A stretch of 64,000 bases of DNA, taken from assembly GCF_902459535.1 (NCBI RefSeq), contig NZ_LR699554.1:1054001-1118000 (forward strand), written 5' to 3'. Source of the DNA: Paraburkholderia dioscoreae. GTDB taxonomy: Bacteria; Pseudomonadota; Gammaproteobacteria; Burkholderiales; Burkholderiaceae. This document shows positions 35,670 to 44,262 of this stretch, piece by piece (within the stretch, counting starts at the first letter, position 1; every line of letters begins with the position of its first letter). The translations under genes were made by a program, and so were the position numbers. Under the pieces are notes generated by a model. The model was not told the DNA's origin. It worked only from the letters and a program-made list of their open reading frames with translations, and ran no database searches.

Positions 35670-36554
35670 TCACGCGCCCGCCGCCATGCCGATGCAATCG
35701 GCGAGCCCGCCCGCCACAGCCTGCCGGCTATGCCGTGGACGCTGCACGAGCCCGATCTCCCGCTGAAAAGCCGCTTCACCGAGTTCGAGCGCGGCGACGC
35801 TGGCGGGCCACTTGCCGAGTCCCGCGCTATTCGGAATCAGCGCTACGCCGATGCCGCGCGCGACCAGTTGCACGATGCCCTGCAATTCGTCCAGTTCGAT
35901 CACGTCGTGCACGTTCAGCCGCGAACGCCGTAGAAAGCGATCGACCAGCCTGCCGCCGAACGAGGTGCGATCGTAGCGGATAAACGGCTCGCTGCGCAGC
36001 AGTTCGCGCCATGACCGCGCATTACCCTTGCCGCGCGCGAGCACTTTGGGCACGAGCAGCACGAACGGCTCGGCGACGAGCGTGCGCCATTCGAGTTCGG
36101 ACGGCAGCGCGAACGGCGGTTTGATGATGACGGCCAGATCCAGTTCGCCGGAATCCACCTGCCCCAGCAAGCCCAGCGACACACCGGGCACGACGCGAAT
36201 TCGCCAGCCGGGCCGGTCGTTGCGAAAGCGCGCCAGCGCATCGGCGAGAAACGACACCTGCGCGGACGCAATGGCGCCTACCCGCAGCATGCCGCTTTCC
36301 GCCGCGACCGCGCCGCGTTCGGAGAGCCGGGCGTATAGCGTCATCATCTCTTCGGCGAGCGCGAGCGTTTCGCGGCCGGCGTCGTTGAGCGTGGCGGAGC
36401 GGCCGGTACGGTCGAACAGCGCAAAGCCGAGTTCTTCTTCGAGCCGCTGCATCTGCGCGCTCACGGCGGATTGCGTGAGGCCGATTCGTGCGCCGGCGCC
36501 GGAAAACGTGCCGTACTGGCATACGGCAATGAAAGTCTTGAGTTCGCTCAGCAT
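35670..36554 (-). CDS. LysR-family transcriptional regulator
   Basis: 294 residues. N-terminal winged helix-turn-helix MLSELKTFIAVCQYGTFSGA, RIGLTQSAVSAQMQRLEEEL, then a LysR effector-binding domain. Divergent from the VOC gene across 143 bp that contains a T-N11-A palindrome, so it probably controls itself and the VOC gene. ATG 36554 is chosen because it matches the family N-terminus; upstream in-frame codons include AT-rich promoter sequence. Confidence 0.88.
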   Translation of the reverse strand: MLSELKTFIAVCQYGTFSGAGARIGLTQSAVSAQMQRLEEELGFALFDRTGRSATLNDAGRETLALAEEMMTLYARLSERGAVAAESGMLRVGAIASAQVSFLADALARFRNDRPGWRIRVVPGVSLGLLGQVDSGELDLAVIIKPPFALPSELEWRTLVAEPFVLLVPKVLARGKGNARSWRELLRSEPFIRYDRTSFGGRLVDRFLRRSRLNVHDVIELDELQGIVQLVARGIGVALIPNSAGLGKWPASVAALELGEAAFQREIGLVQRPRHSRQAVAGGLADCIGMAAGA

Positions 36555-36595
36555 GATCGATTGATCGATTTTGGTGTTGGTCAGATCAAATATAT

Positions 36596-36610
36596 ATCGT
36601 TTTTTACGAT
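36596..36610. promoter_or_regulatory. LysR-type binding box (ATCGT-N5-ACGAT)
   Basis: Perfect 5-bp inverted repeat around TTTTT, containing the T-N11-A pattern of LysR operators. Placed between the divergent LysR and VOC genes, 42 bp upstream of the LysR start. Confidence 0.55.
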
Positions 36611-36697
36611 TTTTAGTCATGGCTAAACTTGGCCTCACGCGTGTGGCCCGGAGTGCCTGCGCGTTCAACCTAATTCCAATCAGCGAGTTTCCCCATC

Positions 36698-37132
36698 ATG
36701 AGCGTTGCCGACACCGTCTTGCCGCCGTTCCACCTGGCATTTCCTGTTCATAGCCTTGCCGCCGCGCGCGAGTTTTACGGCGAGCTGCTGGGCTGTCCGG
36801 AAGGGCGCAGTTCGGACGCGTGGGTCGATTTCAATTTCTACGGCCACCAGATCGTCGCCCATCTTGCGCCTGAAGAAGCCGGCCACCGTCAAACCAGCAA
36901 GGTCGACGGCGACGCCGTGCCGGTCCGCCATTTCGGCGCGGTGCTTTCCATGCCGCAATGGCAGGCCGCCGCCGACAAGCTGCAGAAAGCGGGCATCGAT
37001 TTCATCATCGAGCCGCACGTGCGTTTCAAGGGCGAAGTCGGCGAGCAGGCCACCATGTTCTTCCTCGATCCGTCGGGCAATGCGCTGGAATTCAAGGCGT
37101 TTGCCGACATGTCGTCGTTGTTTGCCAAGTGA
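36698..37132 (+). CDS. VOC (glyoxalase/dioxygenase-like) family protein
   Basis: 144 residues forming two beta-alpha-beta-beta-beta units: FHLAFPVHSLAAAREFYGEL with a metal-ligand type His, and the second unit ending FFLDPSGNALEFKAF with the C-terminal Glu ligand. Typical of single-chain VOC metalloenzymes; the reaction is unknown. Regulated probably by the divergent LysR gene. Confidence 0.85.
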   Translation: MSVADTVLPPFHLAFPVHSLAAAREFYGELLGCPEGRSSDAWVDFNFYGHQIVAHLAPEEAGHRQTSKVDGDAVPVRHFGAVLSMPQWQAAADKLQKAGIDFIIEPHVRFKGEVGEQATMFFLDPSGNALEFKAFADMSSLFAK

Positions 37133-37506
37133 CGCCGGCGACTCGCGGTCGCGCCGCAATAAACACCGGAACCGCTTTTGCCGAACATGTCGGCAATATG
37201 GCAATTACGCGGTGATCGACTAAGCTTTCAACAAGCGCGAAGTATTTGCTTTGCGCAAATCAATCTGTGCGATGTCCCGCGATGCCTTCGCGGGACCTGG
37301 CATTGAGCAACACCTCAACCTCGGCTATCTTCAGCCATCAAACGTTTGCTTTTCGGCAAACCGCAGCGCAGTTCAGGTGCCCACTTTCCTTACATTGGCC
37401 TTCCTGACAATCCCGCCATTTTCGCGCCATGCAGGCGTTGGTGCTATCGATCTAGCATAGGCGCTGATTCCCCCACCCCTTACCTGCATTCTCTCGGGCA
37501 CGTTTC
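37133..37506. other. Intergenic region upstream of the RND efflux operon
   Basis: About 370 bp. Contains the strong hairpin at 37274-37296; the promoter of the efflux operon should lie in its last 150 bp. No convincing coding frame. Confidence 0.5.
37274..37296. terminator. Strong 9-bp hairpin upstream of the RND operon
   Basis: GTCCCGCGA pairs perfectly with TCGCGGGAC around TGCCT. It lies 142 bp after the VOC stop and 211 bp before the RND start. No U-run. It could end the VOC transcript or be a regulatory element of the efflux operon. Confidence 0.45.
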
Positions 37507-40500
37507 ATGTGGATCGTCAACGTTGCGCTTAAACGGCCATACACGTTCATCGTGATGGCCATTCTGATTTTGCTGGCGACGCCATTCGTACTGTTGACCA
37601 CACCGGTCGACGTGCTGCCGGAAATCAATATTCCGGTGGTCAGTATCATCTGGACCTACACGGGCTTGTCGGCTCAGGACATGGCCAACCGCATCACGTC
37701 GGTGAACGAGCGCAGTCTGACCACCACGGTCAACGACATCGAACACATCGAATCGCAATCGCTCGCGGGCATTACGATCCTGAAGGTGTTTTTGCAGCCG
37801 ACGGCGAACATCCAGAGCGCCATCGCGCAAACGGTGGCCGTCGAGCAGGCGCAGTTGAAGCAGATGCCGCCAGGTGCCACCCCGCCGCTGGTGATCAGCT
37901 ACTCGGCCTCCAGCATTCCGGTGATCCAGCTCGGTCTGTCGAGTCCGAAGCTTTCCGAGCAGGCGCTCAACGACACGGCGCTGAACTTTCTGCGTCCGCA
38001 GCTCGTGACGATTCCGGGCGCGGCGGTGCCATACCCTTATGGCGGCAAATCGCGGCTGATCTCCGTCGATCTGGACACGCGCGCGCTGCTTGCAAAAGGC
38101 CTGACACCCTCCGACGTGGTGAGCGCGTTCAACGCGCAAAACCTGATCCTGCCGACCGGCACGGCGAAGATCGGGCCGAAGGAATACACGATCAACATGA
38201 ACGGCTCGCCCGCCACGGTGGAAGGGCTCAACGATATTCCGGTCCGCACGCTCAACGGCGCCACGACGTATCTGCGCGAAGTCGCGCACGTGCGCGACGG
38301 TTACTCGCCGCAGACCAACATCGTGCGGCAGGACGGCCATCGCGGCGTGCTGATGTCGGTGCTCAAGAACGGCAGTGCATCGACGCTCTCGATCGTCGAT
38401 TCGCTGCGTGGGCTGCTGCCGGCTGCGCAAGCGGCGCTGCCGCCGGATCTGAAGATCACGCCGCTATTCGATCAGTCGGTGTTCGTGAAAGCGGCAGTGC
38501 AGGGCGTGGTGCGCGAGGCGCTGGTGGCCGCCGCGCTGACCGCCGCGATGATTCTGCTGTTTCTCGGCAACTGGCGCAGCACCTGCATCATCGCGATCTC
38601 GATTCCGCTGTCGATCCTGTCGTCGCTGATCGCGCTTCACGCGCTCGGGCAGACGATCAACATCATGACGCTCGGCGGTCTCGCCCTCGCGGTCGGGATT
38701 CTGGTGGACGATGCCACGGTCACGATCGAGAACATCGAACGGCATCTGCACATGGGCACGAATCTGCACGATGCGATTCTCGACGGCGCGGGCGAAATCG
38801 CGATTCCCGCGCTGGTGTCCACACTCTGTATCTGTATCGTGTTCGTGCCGATGTTCTTCCTGACCGGCGTGGCGCGCTATCTGTTCGTGCCGCTCGCCGA
38901 AGCGGTGGTGTTCGCGATGCTGGCTTCGTACGTTCTGTCGCGCACGCTGGTACCGACCCTCGCGATGCTGCTGATGGGGCACGCCCACAAGCCGAAGCCG
39001 GGCGCGAAGCCGAATCTGTTCATGCGCCTCTATCACCGCTTCGATCGCGGTTTCGAGAGCATGCGTGCCGCCTACATCATGATTCTCAGCAGCGTGCTGG
39101 TGCGCCGCGGCATGTTCGGCAGCGTGTTCCTCGGCTTCTGCGTGGTGTCGATGGGCCTGATTTTCGTGCTCGGCGAAGACTTCTTTCCAAGCGTGGATGC
39201 CGGCGACATTCGCCTGCACATGCGCGCGCCGACCGGCACCCGTATCGAGGAAACCGCGCGTCTGGCCGACGAAGTCGAAAACGTGATCCGCGAGGTCGTG
39301 CCCGCGAACGAACTCGGCACGATTCTCGACAACCTCGGTTTGCCCTATAGCGGCATCAATCTCTCGTATAGCAATGCGGGCACGATCGGCACGCTCGACG
39401 GCGAGATTCAGGTGGCGCTCAAAGAAGACCACAAGCCGTCGCAAATCTACATGGACAAACTGCGCGCCATCCTGCCGCAGCGATTTCCGGGCGTCGAGTT
39501 CTTCTTTCAGCCGGCCGACATCGTCACGCAGATTCTCAACTTCGGCTTGCCCGCCGCGGTGGACGTGCAGATTTCCGGGGCGAATCAGGAGGGTAACTTC
39601 GACGTCGCGCGCAAACTGCTGAAACAGGTGCGCCAGATTCCCGGCACGGTGGATACGCACATCCAGCAGAAACTGGACGAACCGGCGATCAATCTGCAGA
39701 TGGATCGCACGCGGTTGCAGCAACTCAATCTGAGTGCGAGCAACGTGGCGCAAAACGTGCTCATTTCCCTGTCGGGCAGTTCGCAGACGTCGCCGGGTTT
39801 CTGGTTCAACAACAGGAACGGCGTGGAATACAGCGTGGCCGTGCAGACGCCGCAGTATCAGGTGTCGTCGATCGATGAACTGTTGCGCACGCCGGTATCG
39901 GGTTCGGCCAACGGGCCGACGCAATTGCTCGGCAACCTCGTGCGGGTCTCGCCGCAAACCCAGTTCGCGGAAGTCACGCACTACAACATCAGGCCGGTGA
40001 TCGACCTGTACGTGAGCGTCGAGAAGCGCGATCTGGGCAGCGTGGCGAACCAGGTCGACAAGCTCGTGGACAACATGCGCGCGTCGCTGCCGCGCGGCAG
40101 CCAGATCACCGTGCGCGGCCAGGTGCAGACCATGCGCAGTTCGTTCTTCGGTCTGGGAGTCGGCGTGGCGATGGCGATCGTGCTGGTGTATCTGTTGATC
40201 GTGGTGAATTTCCAGTCGTGGGTCGATCCGCTGATTATCGTCAGCGCGTTGCCCGCGGCACTCGCGGGCATTGTGTGGATGCTGTTCCTGACCGGCACGC
40301 ATCTGAGCGTGCCGGCCTTGACCGGCGCGATCATGACGATGGGCGTGGCCACCGCCAACAGTATTCTGATGGTGGCGTTCGCGCGCCAGCGGCTTTCCGC
40401 CGGTGCACCGCCGTTGACCGCCGCGCTCGAAGCCGGTGCAAGCCGGATCAGGCCGGTGCTGATGACCGCCTTCGCGATGATCATCGGCATGATTCCGATG

Positions 40501-40746
40501 GCGCTCGGTCTCGGCGAAGGCGCCGAGCAGAATGCGCCGCTTGGCCGCGCGGTGATCGGCGGATTGCTGTTCGCCACGGTGTCCACGCTGTTTTTCGTGC
40601 CCCTCGTGTTCGCGGCCATTCACACCCGCCTCGCACGCCGCCACCGCGACGACGGTGACGATGGTGGCGCGAATCACACGGGTTCCGACGGCGACGGCCA
40701 CGACGGCCCCGCGCCGGACCACGGCGGCGCCGCCAGGCCCGCGTAA
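37507..40746 (+). CDS. RND efflux transporter permease (HAE1 type)
   Basis: 1079 residues, the inner-membrane pump of a tripartite exporter. Twelve helices with two large periplasmic loops; helix 4 carries the proton-relay acidic pair in GILVDDATVTIENIERH. N-terminus MWIVNVALKRPYTFIVMAIL is typical. The C-terminal tail (about 35 residues) is rich in Asp, Gly and His, unlike relatives. Gene order permease-adaptor-outer-membrane factor differs from the common adaptor-first order. Drug or metal substrate not decidable. Confidence 0.92.
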   Translation: MWIVNVALKRPYTFIVMAILILLATPFVLLTTPVDVLPEINIPVVSIIWTYTGLSAQDMANRITSVNERSLTTTVNDIEHIESQSLAGITILKVFLQPTANIQSAIAQTVAVEQAQLKQMPPGATPPLVISYSASSIPVIQLGLSSPKLSEQALNDTALNFLRPQLVTIPGAAVPYPYGGKSRLISVDLDTRALLAKGLTPSDVVSAFNAQNLILPTGTAKIGPKEYTINMNGSPATVEGLNDIPVRTLNGATTYLREVAHVRDGYSPQTNIVRQDGHRGVLMSVLKNGSASTLSIVDSLRGLLPAAQAALPPDLKITPLFDQSVFVKAAVQGVVREALVAAALTAAMILLFLGNWRSTCIIAISIPLSILSSLIALHALGQTINIMTLGGLALAVGILVDDATVTIENIERHLHMGTNLHDAILDGAGEIAIPALVSTLCICIVFVPMFFLTGVARYLFVPLAEAVVFAMLASYVLSRTLVPTLAMLLMGHAHKPKPGAKPNLFMRLYHRFDRGFESMRAAYIMILSSVLVRRGMFGSVFLGFCVVSMGLIFVLGEDFFPSVDAGDIRLHMRAPTGTRIEETARLADEVENVIREVVPANELGTILDNLGLPYSGINLSYSNAGTIGTLDGEIQVALKEDHKPSQIYMDKLRAILPQRFPGVEFFFQPADIVTQILNFGLPAAVDVQISGANQEGNFDVARKLLKQVRQIPGTVDTHIQQKLDEPAINLQMDRTRLQQLNLSASNVAQNVLISLSGSSQTSPGFWFNNRNGVEYSVAVQTPQYQVSSIDELLRTPVSGSANGPTQLLGNLVRVSPQTQFAEVTHYNIRPVIDLYVSVEKRDLGSVANQVDKLVDNMRASLPRGSQITVRGQVQTMRSSFFGLGVGVAMAIVLVYLLIVVNFQSWVDPLIIVSALPAALAGIVWMLFLTGTHLSVPALTGAIMTMGVATANSILMVAFARQRLSAGAPPLTAALEAGASRIRPVLMTAFAMIIGMIPMALGLGEGAEQNAPLGRAVIGGLLFATVSTLFFVPLVFAAIHTRLARRHRDDGDDGGANHTGSDGDGHDGPAPDHGGAARPA

Positions 40747-40781
40747 AGTTAATTGACGGCTGACCGAGATAGCTGACTGAG

Positions 40782-42005
40782 ATGACCGAAAAAACTCACG
40801 CATCGCTAGCGATTCCCTCGCGAGAGACCGAAGGCGGCCACGCCTTGCCGCCGCGCCATCGCGAATGGAAGCGCGCCAAAATTGCCGTCTGGATCGTGCT
40901 GGCGCTGCTCGCCGTCGGCGCGTTGCGCACGGTGATCGCGAACGTAATGCAAAACCGTTCGGTGGCGGAGACAACGAAGCAGAACGCCACGCAGTACGTG
41001 AACGTGGTGAGCCCGACACAGGCCGAAGGCGGCGGCAATACGTTGCTGCCGGGTACGCTGCGCGGTTACGTCGAATCGCCGATCTACGCGCGCTCCACGG
41101 GTTATCTGCTGCACTGGTACGCGGATATCGGCACGCGTGTCAAACAGGGGCAACTGCTCGCCGATCTGGATACGCCGGAAATCGATCAGGAACTCGCGCA
41201 GGCCCTGGCGCAGCGCCAGCAAACCAGTTCGAGCCTCGGCCTCGCCAAAAGCTCGCTGGAACGCTGGCAGCAACTGCGTCAGCGCGATGCGGTCTCGCAA
41301 CAGGAGCTCGACGAACGCCAGAGCACTTATACGCAGGACGTCGCGAATCTCGCCGCGGCCGACGCCAACGTCAAACGCCTGCAGCAACTCGAATCGTTCA
41401 AGCGCATCGTCGCGCCGTTCGCGGGTGTGGTCACGCAGCGCAATGTGGATGTGGGCGACCTGATCGACGCGGGCAGCGGCACGAGCCGCGCGCTGTTCGC
41501 GCTCGCGCAGTCGGACCCGCTGCGCGTTTATGTGCAATTGCCGCAGGCGTACGCGCAAAACGTGTCGGTCGGACAGAAGGTGGTGGTCACGCAGGCGGAA
41601 CTGCCGGGCCAGCAATTCCACGGCACGATCACGCACATTTCCGGCGCGATCGACGTGCCCACCCGTTCGCTGCAGATCGAAGTGACGCTGCCTAATCCGG
41701 ACGACAAGCTGCGCCCGGGTGCATACGTACAGGTCGCGGTGCCGGCAGTCGCACACGCGCAATTGATGGTGCCGGGCAACGCGCTGCTGTTCCGCGCCGA
41801 AGGTCCGCGCGTTGCGGTGGTCGACGCGAACGGCAACGTGCAGTTGCATAAGATCGTCATCGCGCGGGATCTCGGACAGCAGCTCGAGATCGAAAGCGGG
41901 GTCGAGGCGAGCGACAGGATCATCATCAACCCGAGCGATTCGATCGCGGACGGCGATCATGTGCAGATCCAGCAACCGCAGGCCAACGGCAAGGGGGCGT
42001 CGTGA
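40782..42005 (+). CDS. RND efflux periplasmic adaptor (membrane fusion protein)
   Basis: 407 residues. One N-terminal anchor helix (about 30-50), lipoyl-type half motifs, an alpha-helical hairpin (about 140-200) with QRQQTSSSLGLAKSSLERWQ, then beta-barrel and membrane-proximal domains (TRSLQIEVTLPNPDDKLRPG). Links the RND pump with the outer-membrane channel. Starts 35 bp after the pump gene and overlaps the next gene by 4 bp. Confidence 0.9.
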   Translation: MTEKTHASLAIPSRETEGGHALPPRHREWKRAKIAVWIVLALLAVGALRTVIANVMQNRSVAETTKQNATQYVNVVSPTQAEGGGNTLLPGTLRGYVESPIYARSTGYLLHWYADIGTRVKQGQLLADLDTPEIDQELAQALAQRQQTSSSLGLAKSSLERWQQLRQRDAVSQQELDERQSTYTQDVANLAAADANVKRLQQLESFKRIVAPFAGVVTQRNVDVGDLIDAGSGTSRALFALAQSDPLRVYVQLPQAYAQNVSVGQKVVVTQAELPGQQFHGTITHISGAIDVPTRSLQIEVTLPNPDDKLRPGAYVQVAVPAVAHAQLMVPGNALLFRAEGPRVAVVDANGNVQLHKIVIARDLGQQLEIESGVEASDRIIINPSDSIADGDHVQIQQPQANGKGAS

Positions 42006-43498
42006 AGCTCGTGGCCACGAGGCGCGCGATAACGACGCTCGCGAGCACGGCGCTGCTGGCCGCGTGCACGGTCGGACCCAACTATCAGCGGCCGCAGGCC
42101 GAGGTGCCGCCCACGTGGCAAACCGATTCGTACTGGCGCGTGGCCGTGCCGTCCCATGCGCCGATCTCGCCAGACTGGTGGAGCGCGTTCGGCGACTCGA
42201 CGCTCGGCGCGCTGGAAAGCCAGGCGCTCGCGCAGAATCAGACGCTGGTAGCGGCCAGCGCGCACTATGAACAGGCTAGAGCCACGCTCGCGAACAGCCG
42301 CGCTCAGCAGATTCCCGAAGTCGATCTCGGCGCGCAGGGATCGCGCTTCCGGATTTCGCAGAACCGTCCGCAGACCAATTACGGCACGCCGACCACCTCG
42401 ACGGTGCAGAACAACGTGCAGCTCGGCCCCACCATCAACTACGACACCGATCTATTCGGCCGGATACGTCGGGAGGTGGAAGGCTCGGTGGCCTCCGCGC
42501 AGCAATCGGCGGATGACCTCGCCAACGCGCGGCTCGTTCTCACCACGGATCTCGCCACTGACTACTTTTCGCTGCGCGAACTCGATGCCGAGATCGACGT
42601 GCTGAATCAGTCGGTGATACTGCAGCAGAAGGCGCTCGATTACGTCACGACGGAACATGATCTCGGCTCGGTGTCGGGACTCGACGTGCTGCAGCAGAAA
42701 TCGCTGCTCGACTCGACCCGCGTGCAGGCGCAACTGCTTCTGAATCAGCGGGCGCAGTTCGAGCATGCGATCGCCGCGCTCGTCGGCGTGCCGGCGCCGC
42801 AGTTTTCGATCGCGCCCAAGGTGGTCAATGTCCAGGTGCCGTCGATTCCGCTCGGTGTGCCCAGCGACGTGTTGCAACGGCGGCCGGATATCGCTTCGGC
42901 GGAGCGCGCAATGGCCGCGGCGAATGCGCAGATCGGCGTCGCCAAGGCGGCGTTTTTCCCGAGTCTGACGCTGGCGCCGAGCATCGGTTGGGAAAGCACG
43001 CAGTTCGCCAGCCTGTTGAGCGCGCCCACGCTGATGTGGACGCTCGGCGCGGCGGTCGGCCAGGTGTTGTTCGACGGCGGCCGCCGCGCGGCCAACGTGC
43101 AGTTCGCGAGCGAAGGCTACAAGGCCACCGAGGCGAACTACCGCCAGACCGTGCTCACCGCGTTCCAGCAGGTGCAGGACGGCATTACCGGACTCTCCGT
43201 GCTGGACGGCGCGGCGAAACAGTCGCGCGAAGCCGTCACGGATGCGCAGCATCTGCTCGCGCTTGCCAACGACCGCTATTCGGGCGGCCTCGTCGCTTAC
43301 CTCGACGTCATCACCGCGCAGCAGTCGCTGCTGACCAGCGAGCGCCAGGACGTGCAGATTCACGGCCAGCAGATGACGCTCTCGGTATCGCTCGTGAAAG
43401 CGCTCGGCGGCGGCTGGGATGTCGGCACGGACATGCCGGACATGTCGAAGAACGCGCAGCCCGGCGACACGAAGGAGGCGATGGCTCCCGCGCGGTGA
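42002..43498 (+). CDS. Outer-membrane efflux lipoprotein, NodT/OprM family
   Basis: 498 residues. Lipoprotein signal with lipobox LAAC (ALLAACTVGPNYQRP), the C-T-V-G-P-x-Y motif of NodT-type channels, then two OEP repeats (about 80-270 and 290-470) with VPSDVLQRRPDIASAERAMA. GTG 42002 overlaps the adaptor stop, showing translational coupling. Forms the trimeric channel of the exporter. Confidence 0.92.
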   Translation: MKLVATRRAITTLASTALLAACTVGPNYQRPQAEVPPTWQTDSYWRVAVPSHAPISPDWWSAFGDSTLGALESQALAQNQTLVAASAHYEQARATLANSRAQQIPEVDLGAQGSRFRISQNRPQTNYGTPTTSTVQNNVQLGPTINYDTDLFGRIRREVEGSVASAQQSADDLANARLVLTTDLATDYFSLRELDAEIDVLNQSVILQQKALDYVTTEHDLGSVSGLDVLQQKSLLDSTRVQAQLLLNQRAQFEHAIAALVGVPAPQFSIAPKVVNVQVPSIPLGVPSDVLQRRPDIASAERAMAAANAQIGVAKAAFFPSLTLAPSIGWESTQFASLLSAPTLMWTLGAAVGQVLFDGGRRAANVQFASEGYKATEANYRQTVLTAFQQVQDGITGLSVLDGAAKQSREAVTDAQHLLALANDRYSGGLVAYLDVITAQQSLLTSERQDVQIHGQQMTLSVSLVKALGGGWDVGTDMPDMSKNAQPGDTKEAMAPAR

Positions 43499-43549
43499 GC
43501 CGGTGGATCGTGCAGCAGCCGGGACGCAAGGTGAAAACGAGGCGTTTCG

Positions 43550-43555
43550 TATAAT
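43550..43555 (+). promoter_or_regulatory. Promoter -10 element (TATAAT) of the response regulator gene
   Basis: Perfect TATAAT 21 bp upstream of ATG 43576. No good -35 hexamer at 16-18 bp, which suggests activator dependence, for example by the encoded regulator itself. Confidence 0.5.
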
Positions 43556-43575
43556 GTAGAGACAAGGGGACGCGC

Positions 43576-44262
43576 ATGAAATTGCTGATTGTTGAAGACG
43601 AGCACAAGGTGGTGGACTACCTGCGCTCCGGTTTGACAGAGCAGGGCTGGGTCGTCGACGTCGCGCTCGACGGCGAGGAAGGCATGCACCTGGCCACCGA
43701 ATTCGATTACGACGTGATCGTCCTCGACGTGATGCTGCCCAAACGCGACGGCTTCAGCGTGCTGAAGGCGCTGCGCATGCGCAAATCGACACCGGTCATC
43801 ATGCTCACCGCGCGCGATCATGTGAACGACCGCGTGCGCGGTCTGCGCGAAGGAGCCGACGACTACCTCACCAAACCCTTTTCGTTCCTCGAACTGGTCG
43901 AACGCTTGCACGCGCTGGCGCGGCGCACCCGTTCACAGGAGTCGACGCTGATTTCCGTCGGCGATCTGTTCGTCGATCTGATCGGCCGGCGCGCGACTCG
44001 CGACGGCGTGCGCCTCGACCTGACCGCCAAGGAATTCCAGCTGCTCAGCGTGCTGGCGCGCCGCCAAGGCGACATTCTGTCGAAGACCGCGATTACCGAA
44101 CTCGTGTGGGACGTCAATTTCGACAGTCATACGAATGTGGTCGAGACGGCGATCAAACGACTGCGCGCCAAACTGGACGGCCCGTTCCCCTCCAAGCTGC
44201 TGCACACCGTGCGCGGCATGGGTTACGTGCTCGAAGTGCGCGAGGAGGCGGAGCAGTCATGA
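43576..44262 (+). CDS. OmpR-family response regulator (CusR/IrlR-like)
   Basis: 228 residues. Receiver domain with phosphoacceptor Asp in VIVLDVMLPKRDG (about residue 51) and Lys in DDYLTKPFS; C-terminal winged helix (about 130-222) with TNVVETAIKRLRAKLDGPFP, HTVRGMGYVLE. The form is that of heavy-metal response regulators. AAGGGG precedes the ATG. Probably controls the efflux operon just upstream. Confidence 0.92.
   Translation: MKLLIVEDEHKVVDYLRSGLTEQGWVVDVALDGEEGMHLATEFDYDVIVLDVMLPKRDGFSVLKALRMRKSTPVIMLTARDHVNDRVRGLREGADDYLTKPFSFLELVERLHALARRTRSQESTLISVGDLFVDLIGRRATRDGVRLDLTAKEFQLLSVLARRQGDILSKTAITELVWDVNFDSHTNVVETAIKRLRAKLDGPFPSKLLHTVRGMGYVLEVREEAEQS

Noticed and set aside
38464..41019. 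851-codon open frame on the minus strand opposite the RND permease gene
   Set aside because: Its composition (His, Arg, Gln-rich, no domains) is that of an antisense shadow of a GC-rich gene; the plus-strand RND protein is unmistakable.
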